Shown piece after piece: positions 54,226-64,000 of a stretch of 64,000 nucleotides of DNA. Below the pieces are notes generated by a model. That model did not search any database. It saw only the letters and a list, made by a program, of their open reading frames with translations, and was not told the DNA's origin. The number at the start of each line of letters is the position of its first letter. Within the stretch, counting starts at the first letter, position 1. This stretch comes from Pseudorasbora parva (lineage: Eukaryota; Chordata; Actinopteri; Cypriniformes; Gobionidae): NCBI RefSeq assembly GCF_024679245.1, contig NC_090185.1:23559973-23623972 (forward strand). Direction: 5' to 3'. The translations under genes were made by a program, and so were the position numbers.

Positions 54226-56545
54226 GACCAGGAAGTATCTAGAGAAACCACTGCCCCCTAATGCTCAATGTTGCACTAGCGCACAGAAAAAATACACAAC
54301 ACATATTTATCTTGGTTCTTCACTTTAATGACCAACCGTTTACGTGACAAAGCAGTTATATATTTGTACTCAGTGCACTGCCATTAGACCTGCCAGGAAG
54401 GGCTTGTTCAACAAGCACAATTTGGCACATGAAACAGACACAGGATATTGTATCTCTTAAATACTTGATGTTTATGATCTCCTTGATTTTTATAATGCAT
54501 ATTCCAAGACAAAAAGGTTCTTAAATCCAACACACTAATCTATTTATTCAGCAAAACATTAAATAGCACTATCAGTTCATGAATAAAATATAAATTCAGA
54601 AAATATTATTTATTATATTTATGATAATTAATATAACTTTTAGTCGTTACATTACAATATATATTTATATTAGGACCTTTTTTCCAAATGCATCTGTGAA
54701 ATATAACCCGATTAAGGCGTGTAAACACACTTTTTTATTTTATTTCATATCAAGCAATGTGTAACGATGTCGAAATCCTCTTTAGTGAGGCCTTTTGTCA
54801 ATCATTCCTGCACCCTTTAAAGGTGTCTTAATGTCAGGGTATCGTTTCTCCACTATGTACCACCATTTTACCCCTAAACTGATTATTAGGGACCAAAACC
54901 CACTATGGGTCAGACTTTAATGTTATGCAATCGTTTAGAAGCACAAGAAAATTGCGGCAATTAAATAGACCTACAACCAAATACACCTCTGAAAGCAGAG
55001 TGGTTGCTTTTCCCTGTAGTGTGAAAATGTCCTGGGTTGGGGATGAAGTTATTTTTTAGAGACATCACTCGCAGGAAATACTATTAATTATTGTAAAGGC
55101 TATCCCAGACAGCAACAGTTACAGCCCACACGTACCGGATCTGGGCCGAAACTGTGAGGGTGGCTGGGAAGAGCTACTGACACTTTGTGAAGATGCTTCG
55201 CACATTAAGATTCAGTCACAAGTCCAACTCAGTCCTGTCTTTGTGTATCTAATATGTTTTCCAATTTGTTCGAGTGCCTGTGCAGTTTATCAAGTGTTTG
55301 TCGGCATGATAAGGCACGATGTATATGTGCAAGTCTGGATTGACAAACACTGGTTATATTAGACACCAGAGTTGCCTGTTTCAGTGAGATTTCACAGTTA
55401 AATGTCATACCACTCCAGATCATTCCATTTAAAAAGGGGCTGCTTTTTCCCCTTCTATACATCCACTAAAGCAATCTGTGGTTTCACACCTCAAAAAAAG
55501 ATTCACAGCCATTGAAAATCATTCCTATAGAGTTGCCATAGTAACCGCTGATGAATCCTGCCATTTTACTGCCAAACCATCCACCATATTAGAAAAGCAC
55601 AAGAGAGACGCTTTATGATGTGGGTTAAACACTATTTTCATTCCTTCCTGCTGTACTGCGCAAAACAGCAAGTGGCAAATGGACCGCGCTATTGATCTAG
55701 TTAGGAAAATGTAGAGTCGCTTAGTGAATTTAGCCATTAAGCACCTTGCGCTACAGCAATTTTTTTATGATTGCCTATATTATTTCTCTATAAATAGTCT
55801 ATGCATCAGTCAGAATCATCAGTGGTCAACAGCTTTGGATTGTTTACATCGCGAATGGTCAGTACAAACAGCAACTGCAAACTTCGCTGGTTTTGTTTCA
55901 CATACTGAATCCTTCAGTGTTCATCATTGTAATATTGAACAGCGGGGTTTAATCACAGGAAATGGCATTAATGAATGTTGAAATGACTGCAGACTGGAAA
56001 TAGCATTTGTAGCAAGAGAATGCTCTGATTTGGATGATAGGATGTTAAAGCTGTTTGTTGCCGTCTGTGAGTAATAATATTAAAGGATTATATTATAAAT
56101 TATAATTAAATTATTATTATTATAACTAATTATACGTAGTACGAGACAAAGCACACTCAGACACAAGTGCACATGGCGCCCAATAACTCCACATGCACCC
56201 AAACAGTCACTCCTTGCCTGTATATAAGAAGCAGTGCATGTTGGGAAAGATTATTCTTGTGCCAGCATGTATCTTTGATGTGATATTCAATTGTGGTCTT
56301 TTTTTTTTTGTCATTTATTTTGATATTTGGGTATTATTTTCTATTTTTTGAAAGGCTTGTGAATATATAAATATGTATTACTGATGTGTAGTGGTACAGA
56401 GTTCTAGCATGAGAGATTTTTTTATACAAAGATGTTTCTAACTTTTGTTTTTTCTAAATATGATTGTTCTTATCGGGGATGGAGGTAAAACACTTGCCAG
56501 CCTTGGTTTGTTTCTACTTCCAATAAATGGTTAAAAAAAATACAT
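54226..56545 (+). other. unc13a: unc13a 3'UTR and polyadenylation signal
   Basis: About 2.3 kb without coding potential follows the stop. The best polyadenylation signal is AATAAA at 56522-56527, followed by an A-run; an earlier AATAAA at about 54583 could give a short form. Part of this stretch may lie beyond the transcript. Confidence 0.6.
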
Positions 56546-57196
56546 TGTGTAGTAGTCTTTGTTAAATGTGAAAAATGACTAGATATTCTTATATTTATTT
56601 ATTTATTTATATAAATAAATGGGGAAAAGTTAATAATATTTAGAAAGACAGATAATTATACATTTATAAAAATGTTTCATTTTAAATATTGCTACTGTAA
56701 TGGTATCACAATTACATAAATATTTTAAAGACATTTGTAAAAGTATAGAAAACAAGTTTTTTTTTAAATATCCATTTAACCATTGTTATTAGTACAAATA
56801 AGATACTTGTACATAAAACTTAATCAATGCATATTTAATACATCAATATCTTGTGCATTTTATTGAAATATAGTATGATTATTGCATTAATCCTCGTGTA
56901 TGCATGCGCATGTGTGAAATTAATTATAAATTAAGTTTAATCTAAAAATATTTAGAAAAAAAAACGAAGGTTCAAGACACTTATTTTATTTTGCCTGACG
57001 CAAGTTTTAACATTTTATTTCAAAGGGGAATTTAGTTATTGTTTTGTTTTTTTTACATGAGGGAGGACTGGATAATCTGATGGCTTTATATAATAATAAT
57101 TTTATAATTATTATAATCATTTTAAGGCTTTGGGCTTTAATTGATGTTGATAAGGCAACAAAAAATGCATTTCAGGAGGCAAAGGAACACCCACAT
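56546..57196. other. Tail-to-tail spacer between unc13a and the myosin gene
   Basis: AT-rich, about 650 bp. It must hold the 3'UTR of the minus-strand myosin gene. No repeat with definable ends was found. Confidence 0.5.
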
Positions 57197-58069
57197 TTAA
57201 ACTCTGCGTAGGAAGGAGATCTTGAGGGACTCTGGGATTTCGAGCTGGGCGGCGGTGACTTGCGGTGGCGGCTGATAAGGGAACGTGACGGGGAATACCC
57301 GTCTGACATCCATCAGAAGCTGTGGAGGTTGCCCCTCAGAGCGCCCCTTCAGCAGCCCCTGGGAAACCCCACAGAAAAGCAGCATTATCACTCCTGGACA
57401 AAACCCTGGTATGATATTCTGTTACAGAGCTCACGTTCACAATTTAACTCTTACCTGTACTATACGGATGTAATTCAGCGTTACTCTCTCTTCGAGGTCA
57501 CTCTGAGGTGTATAGAGGCTTAAAATCTTCACAATCTGAGAGAAGATTTAATATGATAAATTATATATAAATTATAGACACCAATCAAGCAAAACATTAT
57601 GACCTAATATTGTGTTGGTCCCCTTTTTGCTGCCAAAACAGCACTGACCCATCTAGGCATTGACTCCACTAGACCCCTGAAGGTAAGCAGTGGTATCTGG
57701 CACCAAGATGTTAGCAGCAGATCCTTTAAGTCCTGTTGCAAGGTGGGGCTTCCATGGATTGGACATTTTTGTTAAATCACATCCCACAGATGCTCGGTTG
57801 GATTGAGATCTGGGAAATTTGGAGGCCTGACACCTTTCTATCAGAACCAGCAATAAGTTCTTCAGCAATTTGACCTTGTCTGTTTAATCGGACCACATGG
57901 GCCAGCCTTCGCTCCACACGTGCATGTTCACTTGCTGCCTAATATATCCCACCCACTAACAAGAGCCATGATGAATAGATAATAAGTGTTAGTCACTTCA
58001 CCTGTCATAATGTTATGCCTGATCGGTGTATGTATGTATGTGTATGTTTATGTATTTTATATATATGAT

Positions 58070-58163
<94 letters not shown>

Positions 58164-61100
58164 AAACTTAAAACAAAATACAAGCTCAAAATGTAGAGCA
58201 TAACATGCAATTGTCTCAACATGTAAATGTAATAGGCACGCCACCTGCTGGTTGGACAATGCGTTGCAGGTTTGGACCATGGCTTGTCCATCTGCTTCAG
58301 TCTTCTTGCTCATTTGAAGAAGCTGTGCCGCCTGTATCAGAGGCTCCAGAGTGGTCACAGCACCCCCTGTCTGCAGCGAACGACTCCGCAGCCACTCCTC
58401 CAGTAAACTCACGTTATACCTGCGATAGACGGATATAAATACAACTACTCACTCAAGCAGACGTTCAAGTAACAGAACTGCGGTGCTGACCTGATCTGGA
58501 GGCCGCGGTTCCAGCAGCACATGTCTTTGCGCAGCAGCAGGCTGTTGAGGGTGGAGGCGGCCAGCAGGTACATGAGCTGATGGAAGGTTTGTTCCAGCAG
58601 GGCCGAGGGCAGATCCTGACGGGACAGGGCTGTGTGCACCGCTGACAGTTCCCTCAGGACTGCTCCCATAGTGGTCCCCTCTGTACTGGCAGGAAGCCGG
58701 GGGTCCGAACCCGCACGCTTGCGACCGACACCCAGCTTTACAGCTGAACCAGCCAGACCAGGAATGGTCTCACTTTCAAGCATTGCTGGGACTAGAGTTA
58801 AGAGAGGAGCATTTATTACTACAAGGTCAGTGACAGATCTATATGAAGGTTCTTTCTGTCTTTACCGATCATAGGTTGTAGATGGCTCTCAGAGATGGAC
58901 AGCAGTTGCTGATAGGCCTGAATACACAGATCGCTGAGCGCTCGGATGGACTCCTGCACGTCCGTCACCAGAGGAACCAGATCCTCGCAGCCCCTTACAT
59001 CCTTCACAGAATACGTTCATATATTTAATCAATCCAATTATTAGATTTTAATATTATGTTTTTCGTTCTGTCACCTGTTGGTGAGAGTGCTGGTTGAGCA
59101 GGTCTTTGAGCAGGAGAGCGTTCTTTAGCCACACAGCCGTCATGTCCAGATCATTGCCGTGTTTCTACAACAATCACAGTTAACAAATATGACCAATTAA
59201 TGTACTCTTAATTGTCAGAATACGAAAATATTGTGAACTATAAATTGACTGTAAAAAAATATTTAAATAGCTTTACAATTCAAATTTTCGAGTAATGCAG
59301 GTATGAAAAAGTAGAAGGCCAAAACACGAAATCGAGTTAGCATTTTAGCACTTCAGGTTCCATCGTTTTCAAAGTTTGGTTTTGGTTAAATGGCAGAAAT
59401 AAAGTCTGTGATAAATACAAGCTCGAAACACTAACGTTTTTATTCCATAACATAAAATATATCATTATTACCCCACTCGTGATTTTAAGCTGTTATGGGT
59501 CTTGAAAAAGGCGGTTGCTAGCATGTAGCTAAATGGGACTACAGAGGCTTATTTTGGGACTAATAATGGGATCATCTGCAACTTTATAGCTCACAAATCT
59601 TTTCCTCTTTTTTCTTGCAATTCCAAGTTTGAAACAAGCTTCATACCATTTACTAATGCTGCCTTCACATGCTATCGGAATGATCATAAATACTAGTTTC
59701 CTAGTTAAAATTGGACATGAACTCCCTCTCAAATCAAAATTTGAATGCGATGAGCTCGTAATCACCACTTCAGAAGTGGGAAGTAGGACATTTCTGATAG
59801 CACGTGAAGGCAGCATAAGTGCCTCGCCGTCACCTTGATATTTGATTCTTTAAGAAAACTAAATATTTTATGGTAATCAACATTACACTATACACCATTA
59901 AAACTGTCTATTGAGCTTAACCTCTATTGAACCCAGAAATAAGCCAATAAGGGATAATTAGCATAAATTGATGGCATGTAAAGATATAAATGCTTGTTTA
60001 ATTAAAGTTTTTTGTTCACCTTCATGGTCATTTTAATAGCGCTGACAGCAGAGCCGCAGAGCCCCTTCACCCGTGTCTTATCGCCACTACAGTCCGCTTG
60101 GCGTATGCACAGAAACAGAACCCGAGCCGCCAGTCCAGGGGACAACGACAAAACTCCCTCCGCCCTCACATCTGTCCCAGAGAAATGTGACATCCTGTCA
60201 GCCAGCTTGAATAACCATCTCAAAAGTTAACCAACTGTTGTGTGTGTTGTTGACCTGTTATAAGGTGTTTGATCAGCTTGCTCTCATCTCTCTTCCTGCA
60301 CTCCAGTAGTCCGCTGAGTGTCTGGCTCTTCTGAGGGCCAGGAGATGTTGTGTCCTGAGACACACCTATGGCTAGACCGGAGCAATAAATAGACATTTAA
60401 ATACATTCTAATCAACCATTGAATGTGGGTAATTGTCATGAAAAAGAAACATAAAAAAAATACAATACAATGCACAATACGAGTACAATGTGCATAAGCA
60501 ATAATTTCATCGCTTGTTTCTGTTCATTTTCCTGTGTTTTGATCTGGAGATTCAGCACTCATTCAGAAGATAATAATAACACATAATAACGCCCCCTACC
60601 AAATAACAGTGAAAACATGGAAAGCTGGAAAATTCAGTCAGTGGTGGGGAAAGAGTTAAAAAGCAAATTATGCTTTATTCAGCAAACACAGAATAAATGT
60701 ATCAAACAGTAAAGAAATGTATAATGTAAACCTGAAAGAAAAAAAAACAGTTTCCACAAAAAAATTAAGCAGCACAACTTTGTTTCTTGAGCAACAAATC
60801 ATCAGGAGTAATGATGGCATAGTTACATGTAGAACCTTTAACATTCAAAAGTTTCTTAATTGTGAAAATAATTGCTCAAGAACTGCTTGCTTAAAGGTTC
60901 TTTGAGGAGCCAAAATGGTTGCATTTTATTGAACCGTTATTTCTCAGTGTAGTGTAGATGTTTAAAAAAATGTTTTGTACCACACAGACCTGCATAAGAC
61001 AGGATTCTCCTGAGGCTCACGGTGTGTTTCAGTTCCTTGAGCTCTCGACGCAATCGGACACATTCCTGCTCTCGAACCGCCACCTGCTCCATTAGTTCCT

Positions 61101-63720
61101 TCATATACACACATAAAAAAGCAAAGAATGACAACTGAACAAAGCACAAAGAACTATAAATGGTAGGTTGGTTGAGATAGAACAGGTACATTTATTTCAG
61201 GATCTCCAGGTATATCTCTGTCATGGGCCTGCTGGAGTTTCATTCTGAGAGCTGAAATCTCCTGCTCCCACTGAGCTCTCTGAGACAACAACTGCGTCTC
61301 TAGAAACCTGCAACCGTAAAACTGAGTGATAATAAAGGAGTCGACGAAGACTCTATAAGGCCTCAATGTATTAGTCTGATGAACGTAAGGCGAGTGAAAG
61401 GAAACTGACTTGTTGGCCACCCGTACAGCATCGTACGCATATCGGAGATCCTCCCCCTTCATCCTCTCGGCTGTGTCCTTCGCAATGCTCATATCCTCCA
61501 TTAGGATGTTCTGTGGTTAAATAGTAATTTTATTATTAATATATATATTACTTTTTTAGAAACAGACTTTTAATTTTTGATTTAAAGTCTGACCAGAGGT
61601 TGCTCATGGCTCCAGGGTCTCCTGTCGGTGGGTGACGTGACGCTGATCCTCCTGACCTCCTCGGGTGAAGGGAAGACGGGCGAGCTCGGGAATGGTGTGG
61701 TGACGGGCGAAAGAGGCTCCAAAGACACAGTCGAATCTGTACGCCTATGTCCACGTGAATGCTGCAAGGAAGCACAAATATATAGTCTTGCTTTCATTTA
61801 AGATTAATTACAATGTTAACACAAAATAAAACTAGTAAACAATGTTATTAGCTACTAAATTCATTTTGTAATACATAATGTCAGGTTATTTTATTTTATT
61901 CTTACATACACTATACTGCCTAAAGTTTTACGACACCTGCCTTTACATGCATTTAAACTTTAATGAGATCCCATTCTTAATCCGTAGGGTTTAATATGGA
62001 GTTGGCCCACCCTTTGCAGCTATAACAGCTTCAACTCTTCTGGGAAGGCTTTCTACAAGGTTTAGGAGTGTGTTTATGGGAACTTTTGACCATTCTTCTA
62101 AGAGTGCATTTATGAGGTCAGGCACTGATGTTGGACGAGAAGACCTGGCTTGCAGACTCCGCTCTAATTCATCCCGGAGGTAAATTAGAGCTATCGGGTT
62201 GAGGTCAGGACTCTGTGTAGGCCAGTCAAGTTCCTCAACACCGAACTCGCTCATCTGTGTCTTTTAGGACCTTGTTTTATATACTGGTCCGCAGTCATGT
62301 TGGAACAGGAAGTGGCCATCCCCAAACTGTTCCCACAAAGTTGGGAGCATGAAACTGTGTAAAATGTCTCGGCATGCTGAAGCATTAAGAGTTCCTTTCA
62401 GTGGTAAAGTTTACTTTTCACTTGGCAAGTACCGTTCTCCAGGCAACTGCCAAACCCTGACTCAATGTTTTTCATTGCATTTGTTGATGTCAGGCTTGAA
62501 TGCAGCTGCTCGGCCATAGAATGCCATTCCATGAAGCTCTCTATGCACGCACTGTTCTTGAGCTAATCTGAAGGCCATGCGAAGTTTGGAGGTCTGTAGC
62601 TATTGACTCTGTGATTTTACGTGGCCTACCACTTTGTGTTGTAGTCTCCAAATTACTTCCACTTTATTAAACCGCTAACAGTTGACCGGTTTAAAATCTA
62701 CATGAAATTTCTCAAAGAGCATTTTAAGGACAAAAACCTACAATGTCTTGAAATACAACATCTAAACAACGTCTTGAGATGTGGCAACTGTAGTATAAGC
62801 AGAATTATTGACTCCGGCCCGTTGAAATATTAGAAAATAATGCACACCTCAATGGCCCATCATCATCTCAGACTGCAACATAGTATCGGCCCAGATCGTC
62901 GATTTCACGCACACAAGATGAAGGCACCGGATCGGGGCCAATACTATGTTGCTGTTTGGGATTATTCCATAAATTTTTTTTATATACATTACAAATTCTC
63001 TCGGATGTACCTCATTGGCGGTGAAGAGGCTCATATCTCTTAGGTTGTCATATCTTTGCTCTAGTCTTGTGAACTCTCTAAGTAAACTCTGGTATCTCCT
63101 CCTCTCCTCTTCCAGCTCTGCTCGCACGGATGCATCTGCCTGATCCACGGACTGCTGATGGCTCTCTGAAACATGCAGTTTATTCAAATGTTTACTTTTA
63201 CACACAAATTATATCATGTTTATATTTATTGTGTATATCTAAATACATTAAAAAGAGCCTCAGTCTGCCATTTTATTGATTTATTAAATGCATTTACCCT
63301 CCTGAGCCTTTTCCTGATCCTGTAAACGAATAGCCAAATCGTCCCTCTCTTTTTCCAAAGAATCTCTCTCAGTTCGGAGAGCTTGGATTTCCTAGAATAA
63401 ACAGGAAGTAAAAAAACATAATTGGTGAATAACAACAAAACCAACCACCTATAGCAAGAAAAAAAAAATTGTGGCTGATGTTAACTATGTATGTGAAACA
63501 TGGCTCTCACCTGTGTAAGCTGGAGAATCTCTTGGGCGGCCTTCTCCTCAGCTTTCCTCATGTCCTCCTGCTGTTTGTCTGCGAGTAAAGGAGCAGTGTT
63601 TGCAGTCTCCTGCAGTTGGACCTGGAGTTTGAGGAGGCTTGACCGCAGCTGTTCCAGCTCAGAGCTGTGAGATTCTCGCTCGGCCTGTAGAGCCTCCCTC
63701 AGAGACGCACTCTCTCTCGC
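57197..63720 (-). CDS. Divergent class V myosin heavy chain, C-terminal coiled coil and globular tail (5' part outside window)
   Basis: Minus-strand exons in reading order: 63720-63511, 63391-63298, 63165-63011, 61761-61594, 61510-61410, 61307-61190, 61098-60990, 60365-60255, 60171-60020, 59164-59075, 59001-58866, 58785-58491, 58419-58245, 57535-57455, 57358-57197. All phases agree; 718 codons plus stop TAA at 57197-57199. The first three exons are coiled coil (EIQALRTERDSLEKERDD, LLREFTRLEQRYDNL), as in myosin V. A short Ser/Pro-rich segment follows (SLEPLSPVTTPFPSSP), then more coiled coil and the globular cargo-binding tail with DIL/dilute signatures: SGLLECRKRDESKLIKHLI, LNSLLLRKDMCCWNRGLQIR, YNVSLLEEWLRSRSL, AVTTLEPLIQAAQLLQ, QLLMDVRRVFPVTFPY. 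It ends SFLRRV-stop, like LGFISRV in myosin Va/Vb. Identity to MYO5A, B or C is modest throughout, so no paralogue is assigned. Motor and IQ neck lie beyond 64000. Confidence 0.92.
57578..58029 (-). mobile_element. Internally deleted Tc1/mariner-type element, second family
   Basis: Left end ACACCAATCAAGCAAAACATTATGACC and right end CATAATGTTATGCCTGATCGGTGT are inverted copies. The body reads like parts of a Tc1-type transposase on the minus strand, with the middle missing. In the last-but-two intron of the myosin gene. Confidence 0.75.
58073..58160. repeat. (TA)n tract, about 88 bp
   Basis: Pure TA dinucleotides 85 bp downstream (in gene orientation) of a globular-tail exon donor. Confidence 0.95.
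59657..59816. repeat. Short inverted-end MITE, copy 2
   Basis: Ends TGCTGCCTTCACATGCTAT and GATAGCACGTGAAGGCAGCA are inverted copies. Same family as 424-589. In a myosin intron. Confidence 0.65.
60366..60989 (-). other. Myosin V intron, nothing recognised
   Basis: AT-rich intron between exons 60990-61098 and 60255-60365; no exon or bounded repeat seen. Confidence 0.5.
61908..62680 (-). mobile_element. Tc1/mariner transposon remnant with recognisable transposase
   Basis: It begins TACACTATACTGCCTAAAG. The minus strand encodes a transposase fragment at 62254-61991 containing LDWPTQSPDLNPI, the Tc1 catalytic-region signature, then SLPRRVEAVIAAKGG near the end. Internal deletion and frameshifts destroy the N-terminal part. 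It lies in a 1.2-kb myosin intron in the same orientation as the host gene. Confidence 0.85.
62876..62956. repeat. Hairpin-forming inverted repeat in a myosin intron
   Basis: GCAACATAGTATCGGCCC on the left pairs with GGGGCCAATACTATGTTGC on the right, separated by about 40 bp. This looks like the ends of a very short MITE or a fold-back remnant. Confidence 0.5.
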
Positions 63721-64000
63721 CTGAGAAAGGAAAAGCACATACGATTCACATTGGGTGGCTATCTGTCCGGTTTTATAATACTCTTTGCGCCTACCAATGC
63801 ATGGACAGTCATACATCCTCCTGATAAACATATGTTATATTACATTAATAATGTTATATTTTTTATATACATTTTCTGTTAAAGTCTCAGTCAGGACCGA
63901 AAAATTCTGACCCAATCATTGCAGTCAGTCCGAATACAATGATTGGATGTTCTACCTCTATTTTGCCAATGAAAGTAATTCCAAACAGTGTCAAAGCAGA
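63721..64000 (-). other. Upstream intron of the myosin gene at the window edge
   Basis: Directly upstream of the exon acceptor at 63721-63722. No further exon recognised before the end of the window. Confidence 0.5.

Noticed and set aside
58005..58412. Minus-strand frame reading from a myosin exon into a Tyr-Ile repeat
   Set aside because: The exon stops at donor 58243-58244; the remainder is intron and a (TA)n tract.

Overview
The window is vertebrate genomic DNA from a teleost, most likely a cyprinid (zebrafish/carp type). The evidence is compact multi-exon vertebrate genes with consensus GT/AG introns, AT-rich introns, many long (TA)n, (CA)n and (GATA)n tracts, and dense fish-type DNA transposons (hAT, Tc1/mariner and fold-back elements ending in TTAA...GGTGAACTA-like sequence). 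No bacterial operon, CRISPR array, tRNA or rRNA gene was seen.

Layout. (1) 1-2492 is nested transposons. (2) 2659-4185 (+) is hmg20b, a HMG-box/coiled-coil subunit of the LSD1-CoREST repressor complex. (3) 4186-10170 is intergenic and dominated by transposon remnants. (4) 10628-54225 (+) is a complete unc13a (Munc13-1) gene. I resolved 42 core exons that join without a frame break into 1,779 codons plus stop, and four or five further short in-frame cassette exons. A GC-rich presumptive promoter with a palindromic CRE lies just upstream, and a 3'UTR of about 2.3 kb ends near 56.54 kb. (5) 57197-63720 (-) holds the last 15 exons (718 codons plus stop) of a divergent class V myosin: coiled coil and globular cargo-binding tail, with motor and neck outside the window. 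It faces unc13a tail to tail.

Function. Unc13a primes synaptic vesicles by opening syntaxin at the active zone, under control of RIM (C2A), calmodulin, diacylglycerol (C1) and Ca2+/PIP2 (C2B). Myosin V moves vesicles and organelles along actin. HMG20B acts on chromatin with LSD1-CoREST, a complex linked to neuronal gene control. All three are plausible in neurons, but nothing here shows co-regulation. The linkage resembles the human 15q (HMG20A, UNC13C, MYO5A/MYO5C) and 19p (HMG20B, UNC13A) paralogous regions.

The most interesting signals are the cluster of tiny in-frame unc13a exons (6, 24, 6, 30 and 57 nt), the divergent myosin V next to unc13a, a hAT-type 190-bp MITE present three times with its 8-bp target duplications, a pair of MITEs sharing a long open frame and a 9-bp duplication, and several near-perfect palindromes.
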